Shown: piece by piece, positions 11,495 to 23,343 of the stretch
Position numbering within the stretch: position 1 is the first letter of the stretch
How the letters are laid out: each line of letters begins with the position of its first letter
Assembly: GCA_029851415.1 (NCBI GenBank)
Contig: CM056744.1
Coordinates: forward strand, 14,391,268-14,455,267
Source of the DNA: Eretmocerus hayati
Taxonomy: Eukaryota; Arthropoda; Insecta; Hymenoptera; Aphelinidae
Reading direction: 5' to 3'
DNA: 64,000 bases
Made by a program: the position numbers and the translations under genes
Notes under the pieces: model-generated
What the model was told of the DNA's origin: nothing
Databases searched by the model: none
What the model saw: the letters and a program-made list of their open reading frames with translations, nothing else

Positions 11495-12281
11495 CGTAGA
11501 ACGAAAGCGATAAAACTTCTTCAATGTATACCGCTCCAAACGATCGTTTTAACTAACAAACTGTGTAGAAAATTCCACGGTATGTACTTCAGGATCGTAA
11601 TATTTCACATGTCTGCGCTGATAAAAATTCGTCTTAAAACACATGAAGTATTTGTTATATCAACTATACATTGAAGACTATTTGTAGACAAATATTTTTG
11701 GGGGCGACCTTACCCGATTCATCTTTTTCAATGTATGAAGTTCTAATATTAACTCTTTTGAAAAAATATTCCCCAATGACATTAGATAACACAAAATTTT
11801 CATAATTCAATTTCAAACACAAATTTTTTTACAAGCATGATTTCGAGTAGTGAGTAATTCTGTACGATCTATCCATGTCAGAGTAGGCAAATGAGTTCAA
11901 CTTTTCTCGTATTCAGATGTGAGCCAAATATCTGTAATCATCAGGATTCGGTGATACATCTGAGTATGTCCCCCCCAAACGAGCAGCATAAAAAGAGTTT
12001 TTGGGCATTAAAATTATGTGTTGGAAAAATATTCCATGAAAAAATTCCTTCTGACAGAAGGAGCTTTGGAAGAAATGTCTATGGTAAAATGCCATCAAAA
12101 GTTCTATGTTTGGGTTGAAATAATCGAGTAAAATGTCCACCAGGTGTAAGATGTGCCTTCGCATGTAAATTTGTAGATTTGTGAGTTGTTAATTTGATAC
12201 TTACTGTTACTCGCCGAAAGAACTAGTCACATCTGTGATAATTTAGACAGTAAGCTATCCTTGATCAAATTCTAATGTGTA

Positions 12282-12455
12282 TTGACATTTTGAGAATGTC
12301 TATAGATGAGCATGAGAGATATTGTGGATTTTTGGTCCTTGATGATAAATATTTAGAGTTGGTGTCTTGTCGATCTTGAAGGACGAACGACTTTGGTCTT
12401 CAAGATCGACAAGACAACAACTCCAATTTATATAGATGAGCATTCTCAATGTGAT
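12282..12455. repeat. Foldback containing a tight 68-nt hairpin
   Basis: 12,356-12,381 and 12,398-12,423 pair almost perfectly (GTCTTGTCGATCTTGAAG against its complement) around a 16-nt loop. Outside them, TTTTGAGAATG (about 12,288) and CATTCTCAATG (about 12,440) form a second inverted pair. The inner stem has pre-miRNA-like size, but a small foldback transposon is the simpler reading. Confidence 0.55.
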
Positions 12456-12941
12456 ATGTAATAATGAATTTTGTTTTTAGCTGATGAAGAACATCAATCA
12501 ATCATTCAATCAACTGATGTCCAAAATGATTGACATTGCGAATATTCTTTGCGAGTCATTTTTATCACTTGAACATGTAAATCGACCAATAACTAGATTT
12601 GGACCAACTTGACGTTCATGAAGGATGTAAGGATTTTAGGGAGGTGGAAGGTCTCCTAATTTGAATTTCTTAGAAGGAGAGAGGAGGGTCTTAGGTTATA
12701 AAATTTTTCCTAACGTAATTTATGGACGCTCTCTTATGTAAAAAAGACCATGTAGGATCTAGCTATTGCTTAGAATTTGATCTATCTGCATATTTGGAAC
12801 AGATTCAATACTTTCGAGAACGATAGGACGTCAACTGCAGTAATATTTTCTAGTAGCTCATAAATTTTTTGAAACATCTCCTAAGTAATGATTGAATGTA
12901 GGTATCGTATTAGTCAATTTTGTGAAGGAAATACCACTCAC

Positions 12942-13045
12942 ATTCAACAAGTTTTCTGTAACTCGATCAAATTGTTTGCATAACTTGGCCTCTACGCTCC
13001 AAATGATTTCTAACCATTGATTCAATGTTGATTGAGCCAACCGGA
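12942..13045 (-). pseudogene. Frameshifted relic of group-7-allergen-like exon 2
   Basis: After a TTTTTTGTAG acceptor the sequence reads PVGSINIESMVRNHLERRGQ, clearly related to the exon 2 copies at 7,680 and 20,558. It then hits an in-frame TGA; the rest is recovered only in another frame (CKQFDRVTENLLN). The exon is 104 bp up to a GTGAGT donor, against 112 bp in both relatives, so the length change breaks the frame. No exon 1 partner was found upstream. It is a third, decaying copy within the cluster. Confidence 0.65.
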
Positions 13046-13107
13046 CTACAAAAAATTCATTCATATATTTTGCTATAAATACATACATACAAAGAGGTTA
13101 CTGACGA

Positions 13108-13430
13108 GGGGAGCACCAACCTTGTGGGTCCTAGATCTTGACGAAACTTCGGGAATCTTCTTGTTTTGGTGGAAAATGAAGGTACCCAAGAGGGTTTCGT
13201 CCAATGGGCCTCCTATTCTGAGATACAGTCGAGGTGGTTAGCATTGTAAGTATATCTATATATATTTGATTTCCACGTGGGCTTGTATTGGCAATGCTAA
13301 TCTTCATAGCTGTATCTTGGGATAGGAGGCCCATTGGACAAAACCCTTTTGGGTACCTTCACTCCTCACCAAAACAAGAAGGTTCCCAAATTTTTGTCAA
13401 GATCCAGGATCCACAAGGTTGGTGTACCCC
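13108..13430. mobile_element. Foldback MITE (323 bp)
   Basis: Left end GGGGAGCACCAACCTTGTGG and right end CCACAAGGTTGGTGTACCCC are inverted, and ~130-bp arms (13,108-13,240 and 13,295-13,430) match throughout, including GGTACCxAAxxGGGTTT and GCCCATTGGAC. Target duplication not evident. Confidence 0.7.
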
Positions 13431-13439
13431 TTTGAATTA

Positions 13440-14275
13440 TGAAAAAAAATGTAATAACGTGTACAAAAAACAGATGACTCTTCTAAGACTCGTCAAGTAT
13501 TGCATGAACAGGAAACATGCAGCAAGCTTTTGATTAATTTCAGAGAATATTCGATTTATTCAGCGAACATATTCGGATCAGCTATATAACGGAGAACAAA
13601 ATACCTCCCACGCCCCCCCTCCAATAATGAGTTGCAAGATTCATCATTGTGATCATCTTCATCAGAAAAAAAAATTAAAATAATTTATAACAGCCCAGTA
13701 TTTTGCGGTATGAAACATTTTTCATTAGCTGGTATAAAAATTTTCTACAGTACAGTGCTGTTCTCAAATGTTGTGGGGATCGAATAATCAAAGATTTTTT
13801 TCCAAAAAAACTAATACTTGAGAATATTGTATTTATTATAGGTGTGAAACAAGAATCGAGCGTAAGAGTGTCGGTTCTTCTGGACTGAATTAATACAATA
13901 TATTGTTGCTCAAAGGAACAAGGAAGGAGGATTGCAAAAGATAAATTGCAAAAACCAGTACAAAACCTAATTTTCAACAAAAATTATAATGTAACACTCG
14001 GTTTTGATAATTTTAAACACAAAGTGAAGAAAAAAATTCAGCCTCATACCTGTCGAAACCACAAAGTATTGTATCACTTCGCTCATGAAAAATCGGGTAT
14101 TATTTTATTCCCACCATAATCAAAGACCATTTGTGTAATGTAAGTATGAATATGTAGAAAGTATTATACAAAGGCGGATATGATGAGTAGTTCCGTTGAA
14201 ACCTTAATATTTGAAGGCCGAAAATGTACCAACCCCAAATCCCACTTCGCAAGGTTCTGACATGTATTTTTCGAC
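13440..14275. other. Intergenic/intronic, nothing recognised
   Basis: AT-rich with scattered short frames on both strands and no matching splice structure or known motif. Confidence 0.4.
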
Positions 14276-14279
14276 TTTT

Positions 14280-15360
14280 TAAACATATAATGTATAATTC
14301 AACTCGCGCACGGATTTAAAAATTTCCACCGCTCGGTACCATAAGGATAACACGTATAACACGGCAGTGGCGCACGGAACCTGACATTTTGATCTGCACA
14401 CGGAAACGTGACATTTTGCCACTAAAATTAATCTCACGGCCGACCGATCTGAGCTACAGTCTTGAGATTTTGTGGTTTTCATTTGGCCATCGGATACTTT
14501 GGAAAAAACTGACTTGGGCCTCCGTAATCTCGCATTTAAAGGGTCGCACCAGTACCACACGGAACTGACCAAAAAATAGAGCAAAAGTAGATTTTCGCGG
14601 AACAGTACTCCCCGGCGTGTGAAAATTAATTTTTCATTACTCTAACCTAAAAATGCCGCGTTTAAATAGGATTTTAGGGTTCTCGTAATGAAAAAATATA
14701 TCCGCACCTCGCTTGCGAGCCCATTTTGGGCACTGGAGGAGATGTCTGTTTCGCTTCGCTCGACAGACAAACTGTCCTAGTGCCCAAAATGGGCTACCGC
14801 GCTCAGTACGGAAATATACTATTTCTTCGAAATTTTGACGCATGGAAAAGTTGCGCCTGTCGATTTCCTTAGAGATTGAATTGGTGCGGAAAGGCTTGGA
14901 ACGAGACAAATTCGCTTTTATCGAGGGAAACTAAGGGGATACAACTTTAAGTAAAATTGCGCTACAAAATGTAAGTGCTCCGCACACATGCAAAGAGTAG
15001 TCTTTGGGCTCTTATAGAAATGAGATTTAGAGCTCAATGACATTGTACTTGATAAGTTTGCCCGCCCGAATCTCAAACGAGCCTCACCGCTACGCTTCAC
15101 ACTCGCAAACGTCGAAATAATGGAAAACCACAGGGCACGGACCTGACATTTTGACCTCTTTTATGATAATAATTCTTTTGAATAGCCCTGAATTGAAAAA
15201 CTGACGATTGCACCAAAAAGAGCACCAAAAAATACGTCGAAACTGACCGGTACGAATTTTTTCCCCAGCATTTTAAGGCTAGTCCGTAGAGAATCCGGAT
15301 ATTTTGCGCGATAGATGGCGCTTTGATCGTACTGCATGAGGGATGGGAGATTACGAACCA
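14280..15360. repeat. Dispersed repeat, second copy at 60,880-61,600
   Basis: Shares CxGAACCTGACxTTTT, AAAAGTAGATTTTCGCGG, ACCTGACAxTTTGACC and a long tract around GCACCAAAAA with 60,880-61,600, in the same order and orientation. Several CTTCGCTCG/CTCGC words suggest internal hairpins. A different palindromic element (14,635-14,824) lies inside this copy only. Confidence 0.6.
14635..14824 (+). mobile_element. ~190-bp hairpin MITE, copy 1
   Basis: The inner hairpin AGCCCATTTTGGGCACTGGA / CTAGTGCCCAAAATGGGCT surrounds a GCTTCGCTCGACAGAC loop. The whole block recurs as the reverse complement at 37,249-37,438 with few differences, defining both ends. Confidence 0.75.
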
Positions 15361-15439
15361 CTTTTTTGCCTCATTGTATTTCAACCTCACATTTCCGACC
15401 CAAACGAAATATGGCAACCGAAACACCATGATATTTCCC

Positions 15440-16839
15440 ATCGAATGAGTTGTTCCACACCCGGGGATTCGTTCTATATCTCCAGAAAATCGTAGTTCTT
15501 TGGCTTGCTGAGCAAGTTATACCTGCTCGATGCTCACACTAGTTCAAGGTTTTTGCGAGCTAGATTCAGAATTTTCGGGCGTGGGAGGGCTCATTCGACA
15601 GGGAATTCCGATCCACAGGTGGCTTAGTATCTGATTTTGGCCAAAACTTTTGTTATTGAGGAATAAATCGGAATAGCCGAGAACGCACTCTGTCCCACCA
15701 AAAAATTGCCTTCAATGTTTTCTCGGTTCCCAATGAACGAAATGCCATTAAACTTTGCATGGTATCGTGTTATGAGATTTCACAGGTGGCCTAGTATCTG
15801 AGTAACACATTCAGTACCAATAAAAGCGTATAAACTATAATACCGCTTTCAGAATCATTGGATGGAGCCGCAACCTGAAAGTACGACGGTGCGTGTCTGG
15901 TTGCAGTTTTGCGGGGACTCCGGACTAGCCTTAGGGTTCGTACAAGCAGGCACACATTATTTCAATGTTTCCACGCAGCTCCTCAATACTACTCATATCC
16001 GCTCGTAACACAACTATATTGTACTATGAGGTCGGAATTGCGTGCATTGCGAGCGTTTTATCGAGGAAACTCCCTTCTCTAAACCTTTTCAAGCTTATTT
16101 GATCATCCGAAGCTTGGGTCAGTGTCCAAGTAACTAACTTTCGGGTACCATTTATAAAAAAATTAATACATTCCATAGAGTTATTTGTATAATACTTGAC
16201 GATACGTTTATTGATTTGAAACTACTAGATATACTTACGAAAGATTTAACGCAAATTGTAATGGTGAATTCTAAATCAATGAAACCAATGGAAAATTTTG
16301 AACTTGATGATCAAGTATGTCATATCTTGGTCGACAATGAATTCTCTTGCACCAGTCGTCGATTCATTGTTTGTCTTCATTTAGTACGATTTACAAAAAA
16401 CTCCTATTCTCGAATGGAAGACCGTCAAAAAATCGAGCAAAAACTGATGTGCATCACAAATACAAGCGCGAAAATGTGAAACATAGATGCGACTTTGATT
16501 CGTCCTTGTAAATTCCATCGTAGGAGAGTATATCATCAAGCAGAATTCTCAACGAAATCAATAAGTGAACTCTTCGAATTTCATTGAATCGTAGTTTTTA
16601 CTAAAACATTTGCAGAAAGACTCATCACAACCGCTTCCTCATTCTGACAATGTTGACGTTTTTGTTTAATTTAGTTGAGATTCTTATGTGAACTCGGACA
16701 GCAAGTGTAATTCAAGAAAAAATTTTCAAAATTGAGAAGGGATTTCGCTATGGATTCTGGATTCAATCAGGATTTTTTTGATAAAAAAAACTATCCGTTT
16801 GATAGGTACAACATCTAAAATTACTTACATATCTATACA
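15440..16839. other. Intergenic, little recognised
   Basis: Contains two copies of CACAGGTGGCxTAGTATCTGA (about 15,614 and 15,781) and an 87-codon plus-strand frame (16,216-16,479) with no known motif. Otherwise featureless. Confidence 0.35.
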
Positions 16840-19800
16840 CTAGTGCCCGACTGTGGTATCACTAGGATATACCACCTTACGCACAAGAAAGTTACCGCCA
16901 CAACCAGTTCTTGGTTTTCTCTTGAGCTCGTGATACTCGTACTCATCGCAAAGAGTTTTTATTTCGTATTGATTTAGCAAATCAGGAATCGCACGCCCCA
17001 ACGACCCATTATTGTTTAATTTTTCAATTGTATTTTTAGCCAATTCATTCAGAGATCTTTCAATGGCATCTCTCATTTTCTCTTTGAGATCGTTAGCAAT
17101 TGCAGTCACAATGGTAGACTTGACCCAATGAAGATAGTGGTCACTAGCCATATCGTCAACCGTGATAGCACTGAAAAAAATAGAAGAAAGTTTCATAATA
17201 TTCCATGGTGTTTCACATTTTTACGATACAAATGTTTGAATCTTAACATGATTCATAGATTTTTTTTATAAACTTACCCAATTTCAAGAACATGAACGCT
17301 TGCATCGAGTAACTCAAATGGCGGGGCTATTGATTCACCGTGGCCATCGATTGTAGTAGTGACGTTGAATAGGGTTAGATTAATTGTACCCGAATCTTGT
17401 CCAACAGGCCTGATCCCTACTTTGTAGTCAAACGCTGCATGGAGTTTTTTGTAGTACATAGTGCCAGATACATAAGGTTTGTTGTCCTTTTTCTCGTCAA
17501 ATTTAAAAAAGAAATCCCTGGTTCCTGTGATATTAGAGAGCCCCGATAGCAGTCCGTTGCTCAGTTCAATTTGGCTGATTAAGGCGTTAGTGAAAAAATT
17601 GAATTCCTGGAATTGGACAATATATTAATACCCAAGGGTATATATAAACTCGATTATACGAGAATGGTGCATGCATTTATCAATTGGAGAATTCAAGATA
17701 TGTCTTGTGAAATTAGTAGTATAGACTGTCTGTGATATTATCGATGTCTACAAAGTCCATCGTATTTCCAGGGAATGGAACGAAAAAATCTTGAGTCATA
17801 CTCGACTTGACTTAAAAATAATGTCTTCATCATTATTTCTGCTGTAACCCATATGAAAAAATTATCAAAGCATGAAAACTAATTCAAATACCACTTCTGG
17901 TACTGACGTTTTGAAATATCTAAAGATATTCATATAAGTGAATTCTAACGCCGAAAAAACTCGTTCAGTGACGTATGGGTGCAGAAATATATCTTGTGAG
18001 GAATCAATAAAACTGGTCAACACAATTGTGGGGCCGGGTCTTCGTGTATTTTCTGACGCAGAAACCGATCAGACGTCAGAATACTCCAAATCGCCAAATA
18101 CTGATTTACTTGAAAACAGTGTTTTTGCATTTTTTTGCGATTATTTTAATGATTGGCTTGATATAGCTTTCTCATGACAAGACAAGAACTTGTCCAAACC
18201 AAGTTTTTCCAAATTTTTTGATCAATTGAACACGATGGCGGTGGTTTCAGGGTGCTATGATGCGTTCGAAACAAGTGACAAGTTGATTTTTCAATTTGCT
18301 ATCAGGAAAATTGAACCAATCACGCAATAAATCTCATAATGCTTGCAAAATCAACCGGAAACAGTTTTTCTAAGCTCAGGAGGACGTAGTTCTTTCGTTT
18401 TTAAGAATATATCGAAGAGACATTATTCGCAATAGCCCAAGACAGACGCGTCAAATGTACAGACTCTTATCCCGGAACATGCATTTTGAGCCTTTTCTGG
18501 GGTAGGCTCAAGCCTACCCGTGATAAGCCACGTTTCAAGTTCTAAGCCTAAAGCACTTCTGAGACTGTCTGAATTGCTCCTTTCAATCACCACAAGATGG
18601 TATATCTAGCGCTGTATGTTTTTATTCGATTGCCTTTGCACGGATAAAACCATCGGAGTGTCCACATAGGCTTGAGATTGAAAACAATGTAGATATAATT
18701 GATCACATTTCCATGATATATCGAAGGCCACTTTTGACTTTACCCAAGTGCAGGTCTCCAGTATTTCAGATATCGTGTCGTGGTAATAAAAAGACACTTT
18801 TTAGTTGTTTTAGAGACTCTCGTGAAAAAAAGATTGGTTCAATAAGGCGGAGCCCTAGTCTGTCGCCATTTTGGATACTTTATTTTCATTTTCATGAATT
18901 TTCTCTCCGTGGCGCAATTTTGACATTTATTGCACTGATGCATGCAAAATCTCATGTGATTTGGTTGAGTAAAACTCGAGATATTTCCAAAACTGATGGA
19001 GGGGTGGACCGTTATAAGCTATTCAACATGGCGGCTGACTATACGATCTCGCGATTGAGACAGCAATTTTTCATTTGTTTGGGAGGACCAAAAAAATTTT
19101 GTTGGATATTGAATAACTACCGCTTTTCCAGATCGCCTCTGAGGGCCCGCGATTCATTTACCAATTGTAATCTTAAATCATCAAAGTTGCGACGGCCAAA
19201 CGGGAGAATAGCGGCCTCACGCCCCAGAGTATGTCGGTCCAAACTTACCGACGAGTCAAATTTTTTCTTCTCTTACTTTCAGAGTTTTCTCGTCTCAAAT
19301 CGTTACTAGTAGATCTTTCGATTCGATTGGTTTGGTAATTTCTTCCGTACATGAGGATGGGACTCATCCAAGTTCAGACTGACGGCTCTATTCCTCGGGT
19401 CTTCTCGGGTGGGAAAAACGCGTAAAATAGTTCAAAGGCGAGGCCGAAGTCTGCTCCCATTTTGAATATTCCATTTTCGTTTTTATAGAACTCCTCTCCA
19501 TAGCGCAATTCTGACATGCATTCTATTGATACGTAAGAAATCCCACGTGATTTGATTGAGGAAAACTCGAGATATTTCCAGAACGGATTCCGGTCAACCG
19601 TCTGGGTTAGGTATGCATTTACGTGTAAAAGAATTTTCATCACAAATTTTGGAGCAGAACATATAAAGAATAAGTCGAGGTAAACATTGGAATTGAAAGT
19701 ATCCTGCTTCTACTTCCGTGAATTCGAGTTTCTGTACGATCGCAAAATTCATAATCAGCCATCAATAATTGAGCGTGCAAATCCAAAATTAACAGACGAA

Positions 19801-22084
19801 AAAGTTTTTTTCAAAATCCTCGCTTTACTAGCTAGCCCATTCAGGTCATCGGTGGAGTTGAGTAACCGATTACGACATATATAAAAAGTCGATGAAATGC
19901 GCCCTTGTGAGCTCGTCAATTTTGTAGGCATTTCGAGATTTATTGCGAATTGGTCTAATTTTTTTGACAGCAGATCGAAAAATCAGCTTTTCAATCATTT
20001 TGGGCGCATCCTAGCCCTCTGAAACCACTGCCTCCGCGTTCAACTCGTCAAAAAAAAATATAAGGAAATGATCACAAACAACGGGAAAATCAAGAAAATC
20101 ACTTTTTGGCGATTTAACAAGTTCGCTGCGACGGGTCCCACCGGTGGGACCCGCTCATCCTCTTTTGTGTGCAGCGGTGATCAAAATCCCATTAAATGGG
20201 TCCCACCGGTGGGACCCGTCGCTCACAAAAAAGGAACTGTGATTTTCGGCGTCGCAGCGAACGTGTTAAAAAAATTCTGACGTCTGAGGGCAATTTAGGC
20301 CATGGAAACGGCTTCTGCATTGAAAATACATGAAAGGAATCATATTTCAATAAATTTATTATCCTGACCCCAAAATTTTGTTGACCAGTGTAATTATCTG
20401 ACTCAAAATTATTGACTCAAACAGGGTTGGATCAACTTCAAACGTTCAGTTCACCCTTACGCTCTCTTGATTTAATCTGAGTCCAAGTAAACACACTTAA
20501 ATAGTAAATATCCTCAGAGTCAGACTATAAATATGATCAATATAATTTATGAAGTACCTCCTTGATAGTTGGTAGTCTAGCTGGATCGAGATCTAGTGTT
20601 GGCATAACTAGCCCGATCTGCTCCAAATGATCATCTATCATTGAACCAAGTGCAACTGTGCCAACTGGGCTACAAAGGAGGAATATATTTCAAATTGTCT
20701 CGCATAACTCGATCTGGATCAATGCATAAAATTTATGAAACGAGAAGGTGATTATGATATTCTTCGAATACTACACTTCTGATTGTAAACATGAAAGATG
20801 ATGACATCCTTTTTATTAGGTCGCAAGCTCGGATGAAAAATGGATGAGGTTATAACCCTTTCTACATGAATGTCCCCAAAAGGTGACATGCACGCTAACA
20901 GTAGAATGGCAATAACTTTGATATGGTTGGATGACAAAATCTGAGAAAATTTAGAATGATAATTCAGCCTACAAAAATCGAAATTCCACAGGAATTATAC
21001 CGAAACTTGATTTCACAAGCCTTCGAGAGGTAAAAAACATAAAGTTTTCAGAACAACCAACTGCAGCTTTTTTCGCATGATTCGAGACAGAGTAGCGTAC
21101 TCTGACTTCTCTGATTGGAAGAAAAAATCCTCCATGTGCCAAAGTCGTTCCGTGCAGACAGGGTCAATACCGAAGCGTTGATGGTTTCACATTCATAGAT
21201 GTTGCCTTCGCAACTCACATTTTTTATCTAGAATGTCGACGCCAAATAAAATTTATCATAATACACTCAGTAGAAAGGTGAGCTATTTTTATTTAACTGA
21301 TCATGTTCGGATCAAATAATGAATGATGATTTTTTTCCTCTTCAACTTTATGATATCAGAATGAAATTTTTAGAGAAGCAATAAATCTCAAGTAGAAAGT
21401 CCGATATACTTCAATTCTGAATATTTCAAATTGTAGATCGAATGTATTATTCATTTTGAGAAACTGAATTCTGCTCAATTGTCATGAAAAGTACATTTTT
21501 GTTTTAATCCTGATTTCTTTGAGTTACTCGCAATTTTTCTTGATGTCGTGTTGCATAATTCATGAAATTAATTGAAAACCAAATGGTTACATTGGTTGAT
21601 TGGCCTCGAATTTATTGAATTTTTCCTGATTATATATTCTCGATTTCAATCTGGGACGTTTATCGAAAAATCTGCACACCTCCGGAGGGGGGCAAATCCG
21701 AGCGAAATAAAAAGTACGCGTCTCTTTGTTTTGTTCTCAGAATCATGTATTCCATCGCTGAAGTGACCCGAAATTTTCATGTGAATTCTCTTGCATTACT
21801 TGGAATCAGTCTGAGACAATTCATTTGACTAATCTAGTATTGTGCCATACAACCATTTTTCCATTGTCTGGAACAAATTTTTTGAAAAAATATCATTTAC
21901 TGGATATAATCAGAAAAAAATTCACTAAAAATTTACATGGAAAAATCGCATTGACGAAAATGTTTGGATGACTATCAAAAATCAATCATCAAACGTAAGA
22001 AACTCACTTGTTTTGGGCTAAGCTGGTACAACAACATGTAAGTGCACAGAGGAAAGAAAGATAGTAAAGTTGTAAAAAGTCCAT
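16840..22084 (-). CDS. Secreted group-7-allergen-like lipid-binding protein (4 exons, 282 aa)
   Basis: Exons on the minus strand: 22,084-22,008, 20,669-20,558, 17,606-17,278 and 17,170-16,840. All have GT-AG boundaries and the 849-nt sum stays open from ATG to TAG. Residues 1-23 are a classic signal peptide (MDFLQLYYLSFLCALTCC...). Residues 27-63 include MIDDHLEQIG and LDLDPARLPTIKE, resembling the N-terminal helix and DPxxLP segment of Der p 7-type allergens. Exon 3 carries ELSNGLLSGLSNITGTRD followed by alternating beta-strand pattern. Exon 4 begins with an amphipathic helix (HYLHWVKSTIVTAIANDLKE) and has a Cys-containing tail. Known of the fold: an elongated, BPI/takeout-like hydrophobic-ligand binder acting outside the cell; the ligand here is unknown. 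The takeout/JHBP family is the main alternative. The 17.6-20.5 kb intron is full of repeats. It is the only complete member of a small cluster. Confidence 0.75.
17640..18780. other. Intron 2 of the group-7-like gene, first part
   Basis: AT-rich with no recognised element; a 79-codon plus-strand frame (17,938-18,177) looks accidental. Confidence 0.4.
18805..19585. repeat. Two direct copies of a ~190-bp block, 590 bp apart
   Basis: 18,805-18,995 and 19,395-19,585 share GCCATTTTGxATAxTxxATTTTC, TCTCCxTxGCGCAATT and AAACTCGAGATATTTCCAxAAC in the same order. Both lie in intron 2 of the group-7-like gene. A 198-codon plus-strand frame overlaps the first copy but shows no protein family. Confidence 0.65.
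20118..20265. mobile_element. TTAA-flanked palindromic MITE (148 bp)
   Basis: Flanked by TTAA at 20,114-20,117 and 20,266-20,269, the piggyBac-type target duplication. Ends CAAGTTCGCTGCGACGGG and its near complement GTCGCAGCGAACGTG. Two GGGTCCCACCGGTGGGACCC palindromes sit symmetrically inside. A rearranged relative lies at 29,447-29,552. Confidence 0.8.
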
Positions 22085-22830
22085 CGTAAAACGAAGACTG
22101 ACTCTAACTTCTTCGATAAAACTATAATGTACCACTCGAGTCGTTCGTTTTAATTACGAGCTGAGGAAAAAAGTTCCGCGTTATGTACTTCAAAGTCAGA
22201 GGACTCTACATTACTGCACTGATAAATATTCATGTCAAAACAAATGATTTATTGATATATCAACAGTTCATCAAAAGTTATTTGGATAAAAATTTTGTTC
22301 CAATGTATGAAATTCCAATATGATTATTCTTTCGATAAATATTTGCCAATAAAGTCATTAGTATTTCATAATCTAGTTTCACCTAATTTTTCCACATGCA
22401 TGATTCGTAGCAGTGAGTGTTTTACTCAGATATATGTGAGCCAAAAATCTAATATCATCGCGATTCAGTGATACTTGGCTCTGAGTATATCGCACTGAAT
22501 GAGTAGCACCAAGAACGATTAGTTGGAGAATAACAACTCAGGTAATTTTCTCTGGGAAATTACCGAGGAAATTCCCCGAGAAAAGGATTTACCTTTAGAA
22601 GAAGAGAGCTTTGAAAAAAATGTCTGTGGTGAAAAGTTCATGAGAAATTTTGTTTTTGGAATGAATGGATTGGGTTATATGTATGTCTAACAGTCGTAAA
22701 ATATGGCCTCCGCATATATGCACCGATGCCCAAAGTAGTCCACATCGCAAATGTTCTCTGCAAGTCACTTTATTCCTCAAACATTTTGTAAAGACCTACT
22801 GAAGGCGATGCGGTCACCGTGGACTGTGCA

Positions 22831-23166
22831 CGCTGAAAGTTATTCGCACTTTTGTCCGATACACTTGCGATTTGGACTAAACGAGTAGAAGACGAATACT
22901 TATCACCATCCAATTTGAGTTCGTCTTCTCGTCGTTTGGTCCAAATCGCAATAGAAGTGGAGAAAAGTGGGAATAACTTGATCGCAGGCACCTCCTAACC
23001 TATAATATATAGGCACTTTGTAATTCGCACTTTTATCCGATTCTCTTGCGATTTGGGCATGATGACGAGAAGACGAACTCGAGTTAGATGATTATAAATA
23101 TTCGTCTTATCGTTCTTTCACCCAAATCGCGAGAGAATTCGATAAAAGTACGAATAACTTTCAGCG
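22831..23166. mobile_element. Composite foldback with two internal hairpins
   Basis: Outer ends CGCTGAAAGTTATTCG (22,831) and CGAATAACTTTCAGCG (about 23,165) are perfect inverted repeats. Inside are two hairpins, 22,838-22,980 and 23,011-23,160, each with a CTTGCGATTTGG-type arm and its complement around GAAGACGAA. It looks like a doubled copy of one hairpin MITE. Confidence 0.65.
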
Positions 23167-23280
23167 TATACTTTCTAACCTCGAACTATGAGAAAGGCAA
23201 AGATTCGTAAGTTCCAAAGCCGCCCCTGCTTTGTGTAGCACCCCGATCGGGGGAAGCGTTTTTCGAAGACCCTCCGAAAA

Positions 23281-23343
23281 ACGCTGCTAAAAGTAATTAG
23301 CAGAATGCTTTCTCACGGCGTTATAATGATAATAATCATAAGA
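23281..23343 (+). repeat. Short repeat shared with 9,801-9,862
   Basis: About 60 bp, CGCTGCTAAAAGTxATTAGC followed by AGAATGCTTTCTCACGGCGT, occurs in both places with a CTGCTAAAAG...TTAGCAG hairpin. Probably the end of a dispersed element. Confidence 0.6.

Noticed and set aside
18713..19309. 198-codon plus-strand reading frame, the longest continuous one not part of a gene
   Set aside because: It lies in an intron on the opposite strand, overlaps a duplicated block, has no recognisable domain and no sign of conservation between the two copies.
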